From Burkholderiales bacterium (GTDB lineage Bacteria; Pseudomonadota; Gammaproteobacteria; Burkholderiales; Nitrosomonadaceae): a DNA stretch of 64,000 nt. Every line of letters starts with the position of its first letter. Positions within the stretch are counted from its first letter, which is position 1. Under the pieces are notes generated by a model that saw nothing but the letters and a program-made list of their open reading frames with translations, was not told the origin of the DNA and ran no database searches. A program made the position numbers and the translations under genes. Shown here piece by piece: positions 19,275-27,833 of this stretch. Location of the stretch: assembly GCA_024235735.1 (NCBI GenBank), contig JACKLU010000008.1, positions 62,001 through 126,000 of the forward strand, written 5' to 3'.

Positions 19275-21242
19275 ATGTCAACCATTGAATCCGTTTTAAA
19301 TGAATCACGCATTTTTCCACCCGCCAGGGATTTTATTCAGCAAGCCAATGTATCCGGCATGGAAGCCTATGCGGTGCTTTGCCGTCAAGCTCGAGAGGAT
19401 TATCCATTATTCTGGGCGCAACAGGCTAAAACACATTTAATCTGGCGCAAGCCGTTTACACAGATACTGGATGACAGCAACGCACCATTTTTCAAGTGGT
19501 TTAGCGATGGCGAACTGAATATTTCATACAACTGCCTCGATCGCCATTTGACAACCCAGCCCGATAAAGTCGCTATTATTTTTGAAGCCGACGACGGCAA
19601 AGTGATACATATCACTTACCGGGACCTTCATCAGCAAGTGTGCAGACTGGCCAATGCACTGAAGGCACAGAATATCCAGAAAGGCGATTGCGTTATTATT
19701 TATATGCCGATGCGTATTGAAGCTGTCGTCGCAATGCAAGCCTGTGCACGAATTGGCGCAATTCACTCCGTTGTATTCGGCGGATTTTCATCAAAAAGCC
19801 TGCACGAACGCATTGTTGACGCGGGCGCCAAAGCCGTAATCACAGCGGACGAACAGGTGCGCGGCGGCAAGTGTCATGCGCTTAAAGCAACCGTGGACGA
19901 AGCTATCGGCATGGGCAATACCGAGTCGGTTAAAACCGTCGTTGTTTTTCAGCGGTCGGGCGCAAAAGTGCCTTTCAACCCTCAGCGCGATGTCTGGTGG
20001 CATGAAATTACCGAAAACGCAGATACGCAATGCGAACCTGAATGGATCAATGCCGAGCATCCACTGTTTACACTGTATACCTCCGGATCCACGGGCAAAC
20101 CGAAAGGCGTACAGCATTCAAGCGCCGGTTATCTGCTTGGCACGATGGTCAGCATGCATTGGGTTTTCGACTACAAACCGTCTGATATTTTCTGGTGCAC
20201 CGCGGATGTCGGCTGGATTACCGGCCACAGCTATGTAACCTACGGACCATTGGCGATGGGCGCAACACAAATTATTTTTGAAGGTGTGCCCACCTATCCG
20301 CACGCCGGAAGATTCTGGGAAATCATTGAAAAACACAAGGTCACCACATTCTACACAGCGCCTACAGCGATTCGTTCGCTGATCAAATTGGGTGCGGATT
20401 TGCCCGACAATTACGATTTATCCTCGCTACGGTTGCTGGGTTCAGTGGGCGAACCGATCAATCCCGAAGCATGGATGTGGTTTTATGAAAAAGTAGGCCA
20501 TTCGCGCTGCCCGATTGTGGATACATGGTGGCAGACGGAAACCGGTTGCCATATGATTGCACCACTCCCAGGTGTTGCACCGCTCAAACCCGGTTCATGC
20601 ACATTGCCGCTGCCGGGCATTTTTGCGGCAATCGTCGACGAGGCCGGTCATGATGTTGAAAAAGGAAAAGGCGGATTCCTGGTCATCAAGAAACCATTTC
20701 CATCACAAATCCGCACCTTATGGCGCGATCCGGAACGTTTCAAGAAAGCCTATTTCCCGGAGGAAATTGGCGGCGGTAAATATTATCTGGCCGGAGATTC
20801 GGCCCATTGCGATGAAGACGGTTATTTCTGGATTATGGGGCGTATTGACGACGTACTCAATGTTTCCGGACACCGTCTGGGTACCATGGAAATTGAATCA
20901 GCACTGGTCGCCAATCCTTTGGTCGCAGAAGCAGCCGTTGTTGGTAAACCGCATGAGGTCAAAGGCGAGGCTGTTGTCGCCTTTGTTGTGCTGAAAGGTG
21001 ATTATCCCGAAGGCGACGAAGTAAACCGTATTACTCAGCAGTTGCGTGATTGGGTAGCCCGTGAAATTGGCCCGATTGCAAAACCGGAAGAAATACGCTT
21101 CGGTGAAAATTTACCGAAAACACGATCCGGAAAAATCATGCGGCGTCTTTTGCGTGCGCTCGCGAAAGGCGAAGAAATAACCCAGGATGTCTCCACGCTT
21201 GAAAATCCGGCGATCCTGGACCAGTTAAGACAGACAAATTGA
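19275..21242 (+). CDS. acs: Acetyl-CoA synthetase (AMP-forming)
   Basis: Acs activates acetate to acetyl-CoA through acetyl-AMP. The 655-residue length is typical. Motifs seen are the P-loop YTSGSTGKPKGVQH, the acetate-pocket region WWQTETG, GHRLGTMEIESALV near the hinge, and the C-terminal PKTRSGKIMRR with the catalytic and acetylatable Lys near 619. The first CoA-interaction region (VVFGGFSSKSLHERI) is also conserved. It is followed after 33 bases by a metallo-hydrolase gene on the same strand. Propionyl-CoA synthetase is an alternative, but the length and sequence favour Acs. Confidence 0.95.
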   Translation: MSTIESVLNESRIFPPARDFIQQANVSGMEAYAVLCRQAREDYPLFWAQQAKTHLIWRKPFTQILDDSNAPFFKWFSDGELNISYNCLDRHLTTQPDKVAIIFEADDGKVIHITYRDLHQQVCRLANALKAQNIQKGDCVIIYMPMRIEAVVAMQACARIGAIHSVVFGGFSSKSLHERIVDAGAKAVITADEQVRGGKCHALKATVDEAIGMGNTESVKTVVVFQRSGAKVPFNPQRDVWWHEITENADTQCEPEWINAEHPLFTLYTSGSTGKPKGVQHSSAGYLLGTMVSMHWVFDYKPSDIFWCTADVGWITGHSYVTYGPLAMGATQIIFEGVPTYPHAGRFWEIIEKHKVTTFYTAPTAIRSLIKLGADLPDNYDLSSLRLLGSVGEPINPEAWMWFYEKVGHSRCPIVDTWWQTETGCHMIAPLPGVAPLKPGSCTLPLPGIFAAIVDEAGHDVEKGKGGFLVIKKPFPSQIRTLWRDPERFKKAYFPEEIGGGKYYLAGDSAHCDEDGYFWIMGRIDDVLNVSGHRLGTMEIESALVANPLVAEAAVVGKPHEVKGEAVVAFVVLKGDYPEGDEVNRITQQLRDWVAREIGPIAKPEEIRFGENLPKTRSGKIMRRLLRALAKGEEITQDVSTLENPAILDQLRQTN

Positions 21243-21275
21243 CTCATCACATAAAACAAAATTATTGCTCCATTT

Positions 21276-22232
21276 ATGACACTTTCGCTCGTTACTGATT
21301 ATTCTGATGGCATCAGCGCAATAGACGCGCAATTTCACCGCCCCAAACGCGCCGCCATTCACCTGATTGTCGAAAATGGAAAAATAGCACTGATCGACAC
21401 CGGCACGGCCTCCTCCATCCCCGGCGTTCTCAGCGTTCTTCAGGAAAAGAATCTGACGGTTGAGGACGTAGACTATATTATTCTTACCCACATTCATTTG
21501 GATCACGCAGGTGGCGCAAGCCATTGCATGCGCGCCTTCCCCAATGCCAAGCTCGTGGTACACCCACGTGGCGCCCGTCACATGGCGAATCCCGACAAAT
21601 TGGTTTCCGGCGCAATCGCTGTTTATGGCGAAGCTGAATTTAAACGTGTTTATGGCGAAATATATCCCATCGACAAAAAGCGCATCATCGAGGCACCGGA
21701 TGAAAGCAGAATAGAACTGAATGGCCGCTCACTGCTGTTTCTTGATACTCCCGGACATGCACGCCATCACAATTGCATTTATGATGAAAAGAGCAATTCA
21801 TTTTTTACCGGCGATACGTTTGGCGTTTCATATCGCGAACTGGATGTCAATAGCATGGAATTTGTATTTCCCACCACTACGCCAGTTCAGTTCGATCCCG
21901 ATGCGGCGCATGCGTCCATTGATCGCATCATGCGTTTTAATCCGGAATATGCTTTTCTGACACACTACAGCCGCATTGGCCATCTGGAACAACACGCGGA
22001 ATCGATGCACGAACTGATAGACGCTCATGTCAGCATCGCAAAAAATGCACAAAATTACCCCGACTTGGCCACAACCCGTAGATTCGATGCAATCCGTGCG
22101 GCATTGCAGGCACTGCTATTACAGCGCATCAGATCCCATGGCTGCACCTTGCCCGAAGAAGATATTACCAATTTATTGTCTTCAGATATCCGTTTGAATA
22201 CGCTGGGTCTGGAACACTGGCTTGATCACTGA
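21276..22232 (+). CDS. Metallo-beta-lactamase fold hydrolase
   Basis: The 318-residue protein has the metal-binding signature THIHLDHAGG (71-80), a later His in DTPGHARHH, the bridging Asp in FTGDTFG and a final ligand His in LTHYS. This is the full zinc or iron dinuclear site of the MBL superfamily (glyoxalase II-like and related enzymes). A C-terminal helical extension of about 80 residues follows the core. No signal peptide is present, so it should be cytoplasmic. It lies 33 bases after acs and may be co-transcribed. The substrate cannot be told from the motifs. Confidence 0.88.
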   Translation: MTLSLVTDYSDGISAIDAQFHRPKRAAIHLIVENGKIALIDTGTASSIPGVLSVLQEKNLTVEDVDYIILTHIHLDHAGGASHCMRAFPNAKLVVHPRGARHMANPDKLVSGAIAVYGEAEFKRVYGEIYPIDKKRIIEAPDESRIELNGRSLLFLDTPGHARHHNCIYDEKSNSFFTGDTFGVSYRELDVNSMEFVFPTTTPVQFDPDAAHASIDRIMRFNPEYAFLTHYSRIGHLEQHAESMHELIDAHVSIAKNAQNYPDLATTRRFDAIRAALQALLLQRIRSHGCTLPEEDITNLLSSDIRLNTLGLEHWLDH

Positions 22233-22242
22233 AAAAGACTCG

Positions 22243-22575
22243 CTAATCCAATTTATTATTGCCCGCTTCCCGAGCGTTGTTTAACACGTCTTTATCATTG
22301 GGCCATGCGCTAAATGGAAAAGGCTTTGTTTCACTGTTGAATGTCACAAACTGCGTGATTTGGAAAATATAAAGACTCAAGCCTTGCGTGAATCCCAGTA
22401 TCTGGGTGTTTAGTTTCTCTGTCATCAGAAGGGTAATAAGTTGAAATATTGCAAACCCAATAACAAGAAATTTAGAAATACTATAAACAATGATAAAGAA
22501 AACCATAAATAGCGCCCGCGTTAACAGCTTGTTTTTTTGCAACTTCTGATTAAATTCATTCATTTCTTTTTCCAC
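22243..22575 (-). CDS. DUF4389 small membrane protein
   Basis: This 110-residue protein has hydrophobic segments at about 20-50 and 58-75 and the family-typical C-terminal motif PFPFSAWPND. The function of DUF4389 proteins is not established. It lies 38 bases downstream of the ICMT-like membrane methyltransferase on the same strand, so the three minus-strand genes from 23600 to 22243 could form one envelope-related transcription unit. Confidence 0.75.
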   Translation of the reverse strand: MEKEMNEFNQKLQKNKLLTRALFMVFFIIVYSISKFLVIGFAIFQLITLLMTEKLNTQILGFTQGLSLYIFQITQFVTFNSETKPFPFSAWPNDKDVLNNAREAGNNKLD

Positions 22576-22613
22576 TGATTGGTTTCACCGTTTAAAAATC
22601 CATACACGCTATC

Positions 22614-23075
22614 TTACAGCCAGCGATTTACACTGGATTTATAAATTTCAAATTCGTCGCCAAATTTCTGCGCAAGCGATTCTTCCTCGGGAAAGATCTG
22701 AAATCGATTGATATAAAGCACAAATACCAGCACACAGAATAATGATGCAAGATTTTGCAAATAAACACCCCAACCCAAAAGCATCAATGCCAAGCCTACG
22801 TAAATCGGATTACGACTATAGCGATAAGGCCCTGATGTAACCAGCGTTGAGGTTAATTCCGGCTTCAACGGATTCAGGGTTGTACCGCATCGATAAAAAG
22901 TAATACTGCTTATGAAAATCAGAAAAAGTCCCAAGAAAGCGACCAGCACCGGCACAGAAGAATGAAGACCAAATGCCAGTGCAAGAAATGGAAAAAGCAA
23001 TTCTGCATACCACATCAGAATCACGAATACGGTTAACACAACGATGGGCGGTATTTGCAGTACAAGCCGGCTCAT
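22614..23075 (-). CDS. Isoprenylcysteine carboxyl methyltransferase (ICMT)-like membrane methyltransferase
   Basis: The 153-residue integral membrane protein has about four hydrophobic segments. It carries the family C-terminal signature GPYRYSRNPIYVGL, followed by EEESLAQKFGDEFEIYKSSVNRW, which in characterised ICMT/PEMT relatives binds S-adenosylmethionine and the lipid substrate. Bacteria lack prenylated CAAX proteins, so the substrate here is more likely a lipid, quinone or other hydrophobic thiol or amine; this is inference. It lies between a NlpC/P60 lipoprotein gene and a DUF4389 gene. Confidence 0.85.
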   Translation of the reverse strand: MSRLVLQIPPIVVLTVFVILMWYAELLFPFLALAFGLHSSVPVLVAFLGLFLIFISSITFYRCGTTLNPLKPELTSTLVTSGPYRYSRNPIYVGLALMLLGWGVYLQNLASLFCVLVFVLYINRFQIFPEEESLAQKFGDEFEIYKSSVNRWL

Positions 23076-23090
23076 CTGGCTTTGCTTATT

Positions 23091-23600
23091 TTACAGCCGA
23101 ACAGATTTCCAGTACTTGGATTGCCAATAAGCGTTATCTAAACGCGATATTGTCACGCCTTTACGTTGCGATGCATGAAGGAATTTATTTTTCTCGAGAT
23201 AAATACCGACATGCTTGGATGTGGGTCCGGTTCTAAAAAAAACCAGATCACCCGGCGCCAGTTGATGTTTGCGAATTTCAGCACCCAGTCTGGATTGCTG
23301 GCGCGCAGTCCTGGGCAAGTGAATACCGAGTCTTGTTTTGTACGTCAATTGAACAAATGCTGAACAGTCTATACCTGATCTGCCTGTGCCGCCAAGGCGA
23401 TAACGAACACCCTGCCATTCACGATGCTGCTGGTATAGTTCATTGACAACCGCTTTCCGCGGTCCGGTATTTTTGGTAATCGGTTTCGATTTTAGCTGAT
23501 AATTGTTTGCACTTTTATCGGGTAAAGAACCGCAACCAACAATCAGAAAAGCATATAAGACACAAGTTAAGACGATGTAAACAGTTTTGGTTTGTCGCAT
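23091..23600 (-). CDS. NlpC/P60 family cell-wall hydrolase lipoprotein
   Basis: The 169-residue protein starts with a lipoprotein signal (LIVGCGS, lipidated Cys23). It has a NlpC/P60 papain-like domain with catalytic Cys79 in SGIDCSAFVQ, His130 in KHVGIYL and a third polar His142 in FLHASQ. It resembles E. coli Spr/MepS and should cleave D-Ala-mDAP cross-links in periplasmic peptidoglycan while anchored to the outer membrane; the bond cleaved is inferred from family. It is the first gene of a possible three-gene minus-strand unit. Confidence 0.92.
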   Translation of the reverse strand: MRQTKTVYIVLTCVLYAFLIVGCGSLPDKSANNYQLKSKPITKNTGPRKAVVNELYQQHREWQGVRYRLGGTGRSGIDCSAFVQLTYKTRLGIHLPRTARQQSRLGAEIRKHQLAPGDLVFFRTGPTSKHVGIYLEKNKFLHASQRKGVTISRLDNAYWQSKYWKSVRL

Positions 23601-24145
23601 AGCCTACACTGGATTTATTCGCAAAAATGAACGCTTATGATAACAAATCACATCGCAAAACAAAACACCATTTAACATGGTGCCATCATAATCTATTGAT
23701 AGCACTTCTTTTTCCAGCTGCTTCCAACTCGTGCCGATTGCCTGGAACACAATTTCCAACAACCAGTTGCACGATAAAAATGGCACCAAATAAAAGAAAA
23801 TCACATTATCTTTTTTTATTCAACAGGCCAGATAATACATGACCAACAAGAAGCTGTCCGAGAATGACGTTGCTGAATGAAACTGGAATCGAGTCGGATT
23901 GCCGACTCGATGCGGGGCAAAGCTTAGGGTGGTCAGGTGCGCTGATTCGGCGGCAAAATCCTGCGCTATCGAGATTCAGCGAAAGCGCATGCCCGGCGTG
24001 TTCTACAAGCCATGGCGTGTGATCAGATAAGATTACCCGGATTCTTTACTGAAAGTTTGATGAAACAGGACAAATCCGTCTTAAAACCAGCATGCGAGGT
24101 GATTCCAAATTAAATCTTGCACTTTCCCGCAGAAATTCATGAAAA
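23601..24145. other. Gene-free stretch with repeat remnants
   Basis: No credible gene was found. At about 23853 the sequence GAAGCTGTCCGAGAATGAC resembles one end of repeat family B, and around 23897-23910 there is a short GAGTCGGattgCCGACTC hairpin. The region looks like eroded mobile DNA. Confidence 0.4.
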
Positions 24146-24286
24146 GAGACCTTTGCACGGCTACTACGCGGCACGATAATTGCGTTAAAAATTTGTGAAA
24201 AATGCTCATTTACTCTGTGTAAACTCCGCTTTTTCGCAAATTTTTGCCTTATTCTCGTACTGCTCATGACGCCGTGCAAAGGTCTC
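24146..24286 (-). mobile_element. Miniature element family A, copy 1 (141 bp)
   Basis: Terminal inverted repeats GAGACCTTTGCACGGC and GCCGTGCAAAGGTCTC (16 bp, perfect) bound this copy. Relative to the copy at 24788 it is inverted. The flanking bases GAAAA occur on both sides and could be a target duplication. There is no coding content. The ends resemble those of IS5-type elements as I remember them. Confidence 0.85.
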
Positions 24287-24442
24287 GAAAAAGCTAATTG
24301 AACTGAATTGAAACCGCGAATTTTTTCGCCGGATTTCAGAAAGTCAGAGGCTTTGCAAAGTCCCTTCAATCAATTAACAATCATGAATCGAAATATAACA
24401 GCAACCATTGCTGTCCTGGGTTTCTTTGCAAAACACAAGGAA

Positions 24443-24637
24443 TTAGTCTGGATGGAGTATGGATTCTTTGATTTCCGAGCTATAAAAGCCGACCTGGTTT
24501 TTGGATAACGAAAATTCTATATTCTCAATCTTTCCACCGACTTCTTCGGCCCGTTTGCGAAAATCCAGGGCCAGCATATTCCTGGGAACAATAAATGATT
24601 GCCGATGCCCGGACTGGTAGTTCACTGTTATTTTCAT
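24443..24637 (-). CDS. Small protein of unknown function between inverted repeat copies
   Basis: This is a 64-residue frame starting MKITVNYQSGHRQSFIVP. A beta-strand-like first half precedes a charged helix (LDFRKRAEEVGGKIENIEF). The frame stays open upstream to 24754, but the ATG at 24637 gives the most protein-like start; its ribosome site is weak. It sits in the 500-bp segment bounded by two inverted copies of repeat family A. I recognise no family. Confidence 0.4.
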   Translation of the reverse strand: MKITVNYQSGHRQSFIVPRNMLALDFRKRAEEVGGKIENIEFSLSKNQVGFYSSEIKESILHPD

Positions 24638-24787
24638 AATACCGATACGTGCTGTGAGTAATAAAGCTGTTCCATCGACCTGTAGGCACGAAACTTTAAT
24701 CCGCAGCCGGGAATATTCTCTATTGCAGCTTGAGGAAAAACACCTTGCCCTCACGCTTAGCGGATTTACCCTCAGGAAAAACTATTT

Positions 24788-24927
24788 GAGACCTTTGCAC
24801 GGCGTCATGAGCGGTACGAGAATAAGGCAAAAATTTGCGAAAAAGCGGCGTTTACGCGGGGTAAAGAGCATTTTTCGCAAAATTTTAACGCAATTATCGT
24901 GCCGCGTAGTAGCCATGCAAAGGTCTC
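24788..24927 (+). mobile_element. Miniature element family A, copy 2 (140 bp)
   Basis: Left end GAGACCTTTGCACGGC and right end GCCATGCAAAGGTCTC form the terminal inverted repeat with one mismatch. The interior is nearly the same as the copies at 24146 (inverted) and 47704 (same direction). It is non-coding. Confidence 0.85.
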
Positions 24928-25143
24928 GAAAAGCAATAAATAAAATTCATCACACGTGGTTTACAGTGGCGCGGATTATCGGGATTCAACGCAAAACAGT
25001 GTGGTTAAAAAACAAGAGGAAAGAAACAGGGTTTCCGATTATCGACAAGATCGAGGCGCTTGGGAATGCGGCAAATTGCCGCAGTTCACACGTTTTTGCT
25101 GGCAGCATGATGATGCCGATTGTATGTAATCCGGCAAAACGCA

Positions 25144-25443
25144 AAGGAAGCTGGCCGGTAAGCCGGATTCTGTCATGGACAGTCATTCATCTAGATGCAC
25201 GGTTACCCGTACATTCAAGCAACCTACCCGCAGGCTCCGCGAGCCGCATCATCGCCTGCCTATTTGGTCTTGCTCCGGATGGAGGTTACCGCGTTTCACC
25301 GTAACTAAATACGCTCGTCTCTGTGGCCCTGTTCCTCGCCTCACGGCGTTCGGCCGTTAGCCGACATCCCGCTCTGTGGAGTCCGGACTTTCCTCTCCCT
25401 GCCGCACCGAAACGCAACAGGCAGCGACTGCCTGGCCAGCTTC
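25144..25443 (-). ncRNA. rnpB: RNase P RNA (class A)
   Basis: RNase P RNA is the catalytic RNA that removes tRNA 5' leaders. Read on the minus strand, the 5' end GAAGCTGGCCAGGCAGTCGC pairs with the 3' end GGCCAGCTTC (P1). The universally conserved GAGGAAAGTCCGGACTCC (CR-I), ACAGGGCCACAGAGACGAG, GGTGAAACGCGGTAAC and TACCCGCAGG-type (minus: GCGGGTAGGTTGC) blocks all appear, as does the CCGGCTTACCGGCC end. The length is about 300 nt. The exact 3' end is uncertain by a few bases. Confidence 0.95.
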
Positions 25444-25548
25444 GATGCCATTCTATCATTCCACGAAGCTTACGACTGGTAATCTGTAAATCAGTCGTGT
25501 GACAAAATTTGAATTTCCGGAGACAAACGGATGCTATTTCTGATCTGG

Positions 25549-26880
25549 TCAGCCCCGCAACATGGCGTTAATCTGCTGTAATACTTCCTCATCGAGCTCA
25601 CCCGCTTCCGCACTCAGGCGCAGTCTGGACATCAGATAACCGTGATAGGCCTTGGCCAGATCACGCCGCGCTGAATAAAATTGCTGTTGAGCATTCAGTA
25701 CATCGACCTCTGTGCGAACGCCCACCTCCTGCCCCATCATGGTCGAGTCCAGTTGCGTCTTACTGGAGATCAACGCCTGCGTCAGCGCTTTTACCTGAGC
25801 GATGCCATTGGTGACATTCAGGTAGTGTTGACGCACCTGCAGTACCGTGTTGCGGTGCGCATTCTCCAGATCATGGCGCGCTTTTTCCTGATTGGCAACC
25901 GCTTCACGGACGCGCGACTGCGTACTCCCGCCCTGGAATATCGGCAGATTTACCTGCACGCCGATTGATTTGGAAGTCAGATCAATACCACGCCCGGTAA
26001 TTGCACCGCCAACACCGGTCTGATCACTGTATTGAGCAACCAGATCAACTGTCGGATAATGCTGCGTCCAAACTTTTTTGACTTCCTGGGCGGCCAGTTC
26101 GTAAGCCGCCTGCTGAACCTTCAACGCGAAGTTTTGTAATTCGGCAACGTTGACCCACTCATCCATACCGCCGTAACGCAGAGCGGGCAGGTCGGCAGTC
26201 ACTTCATGGGTGCGGGCAAGCTGTCCGGGAAAGCGATTGATGATGCCCTGCAAAGTGCGTTTACTGATTTCCAGCGCATTCTGTGCGGCGATTTCCTGGG
26301 ACAACGTCAGATCAAAACGCGCCTGTGCTTCGTTGGTATCGACAATCGTTGCAATGCCGACCTCGAAATTGCGCTTGGCCTGTTCCAGTTGTTTATGTAT
26401 GGCTTCCTTCTGCGCCTCGGCGACTTCGACGTCGACCTGCGCATCGAGCACGTTGAAATACGCCTGAGCGACGCGCAGGATCAAATCCTGCGCGGCAATG
26501 ACAAACTGCGACTCGGCCTGAGATACTTGTGTTTTGGCCTGAGCATAGATAATGAAATTTTCAAAACGCACAATGGGCTGAGTCGCTGAAAGCACAAGCC
26601 CCCGATTCTGAATCGTCACAGCCGGCCCCAGTGTGGTGTCGACTTCCTGTACCTGACGGGTGAATGACAGGTTAATATTTGGCAGGAATCCGGCTCTGCC
26701 CTGCGCTATCTTTTCCTGGACAGCCTGATAGGCCGCGCGTGCGGACTGATATTGCGCATCTTTTTCCAATGCTTCATGGTAGATATCCATCAGATTGGAA
26801 GCATTCGATGCGGCGCTGCAAATTATTCCTGTCAATAAAACGAGCCATAAAAATGCGCTGCGCGTGATTCTAATCATCAT
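25549..26880 (-). CDS. tolC: TolC family outer membrane efflux/secretion channel
   Basis: The 443-residue protein has an N-terminal signal peptide (about 1-27) and two internally repeated OEP units rich in long amphipathic helices (for example QLEQAKRNFEVGIATIVDTNEAQARFD and QLDSTMMGQEVGVRTEVDVLNAQQQFYSARRDLAKAYHGYLMSRLRL in pieces). It should trimerise into the outer membrane channel used by type I secretion and RND efflux. It lies 74 bases downstream of the pcm-like gene. The RNase P RNA follows on the same strand. No inner-membrane partner is encoded nearby. Confidence 0.93.
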   Translation of the reverse strand: MMIRITRSAFLWLVLLTGIICSAASNASNLMDIYHEALEKDAQYQSARAAYQAVQEKIAQGRAGFLPNINLSFTRQVQEVDTTLGPAVTIQNRGLVLSATQPIVRFENFIIYAQAKTQVSQAESQFVIAAQDLILRVAQAYFNVLDAQVDVEVAEAQKEAIHKQLEQAKRNFEVGIATIVDTNEAQARFDLTLSQEIAAQNALEISKRTLQGIINRFPGQLARTHEVTADLPALRYGGMDEWVNVAELQNFALKVQQAAYELAAQEVKKVWTQHYPTVDLVAQYSDQTGVGGAITGRGIDLTSKSIGVQVNLPIFQGGSTQSRVREAVANQEKARHDLENAHRNTVLQVRQHYLNVTNGIAQVKALTQALISSKTQLDSTMMGQEVGVRTEVDVLNAQQQFYSARRDLAKAYHGYLMSRLRLSAEAGELDEEVLQQINAMLRG

Positions 26881-26954
26881 CGCTGGTATGGCGCTTTGGA
26901 TAAAACGGACATTGTGGGGTTATCTGGTATTAAGAATAATTTCCATATCGAAAC

Positions 26955-27632
26955 TCAAAACACGAACCTTTCCGCCTGCTCGGCGTTGATCAGCGCAGGG
27001 ATGCTGGTTTCGAACACTTTTGTTACCGTGAATTCACCTGGCGCGACACAGGTAATCAATTCAGCCTGCATTACGGGATCTTCACCCACAATGGCAAACA
27101 AGCGGCCGCCGACATTCAATTCGCTTTTGAAGTTGTCGGGCAACACCGGCGTCGACGCCGTGATGACAATCACATCATAAGGCGCATGCGCTGGCCACCC
27201 GCGCGCGGCATCGCCCTGTTCGAGCGTGACATTCTCGATGTTGTGCGCTTTCAGATTGGCTTCGGCCATTTTCTTAAATTCAGGTACGATTTCGATGCTA
27301 TAGACATGCGCGCCGAGCTTTGCCAGCAGCGCAGTCATGTAGCCGCAACCCGTGCCGACCTCAAGAATTTTATCTGTTTTTCTGATGCGCAATGCCTGTA
27401 CGATGCGCGCTTCCATTTTCGGTTCGAGCATCACTTGTTCCTGTCCCAGCGGTATCTTCATGTCAACAAAAGCGGCTTGGCGATAAACCTGCGGAACAAA
27501 TTCCTCACGGCGGACTTCATACAGCAAATCAAGCACTTCATCATCAATCACATACCACGGGCGGATTTGCTGGACAATCATTTTGTAGCGGGCTATCTCA
27601 AGCGCTTGTTCAGGATTCGTTTCAATGTTCAT
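26955..27632 (-). CDS. pcm: Protein-L-isoaspartate O-methyltransferase-like protein
   Basis: The 225-residue protein has the class I SAM-binding fold with motif I ILEVGTGCGYMTALL (89-103) and the Pcm-type N-terminal helix region. Pcm methylates isoaspartyl residues in damaged proteins to start their repair. The usual substrate-site motif, Ile-Ser-Gln-Pro in E. coli Pcm, is here Met-Leu-Glu-Pro (68-71), so the substrate may differ. It precedes tolC on the same strand. The family call is secure, but isoaspartate repair is only probable. Confidence 0.85.
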   Translation of the reverse strand: MNIETNPEQALEIARYKMIVQQIRPWYVIDDEVLDLLYEVRREEFVPQVYRQAAFVDMKIPLGQEQVMLEPKMEARIVQALRIRKTDKILEVGTGCGYMTALLAKLGAHVYSIEIVPEFKKMAEANLKAHNIENVTLEQGDAARGWPAHAPYDVIVITASTPVLPDNFKSELNVGGRLFAIVGEDPVMQAELITCVAPGEFTVTKVFETSIPALINAEQAERFVF

Positions 27633-27697
27633 AGGCTTTCTTGTCGAAAAAGTAATATACTTGCAATTATTTCATATTTCCATTAGCTTCACAGCAT

Positions 27698-27786
27698 CAG
27701 CTAGGGGTCCATTTCCTGAATTTTTGGAACTTTGGTGAGAAAGTCCCTTATCACCTGACGCGGATAATGCCGCCGTAGGGAAGCTG
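27698..27786 (+). promoter_or_regulatory. TPP riboswitch (THI element)
   Basis: P1 is formed by CAGCT (27698) and AGCTG (27786). Between them are the conserved AGGGGTCC, GGTGAGAAAGTCCC and the pyrophosphate-arm sequence ACCTGACGCGGATAATGCC followed by GCCGTAGGGAAG. It lies 47 bases upstream of thiC and should shut down thiC expression when thiamine pyrophosphate is bound. Confidence 0.95.
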
Positions 27787-27833
27787 GAGCCCGTCCTCCT
27801 GCTCTTTATGGCATTCTATTAAGGAGCATCTTC

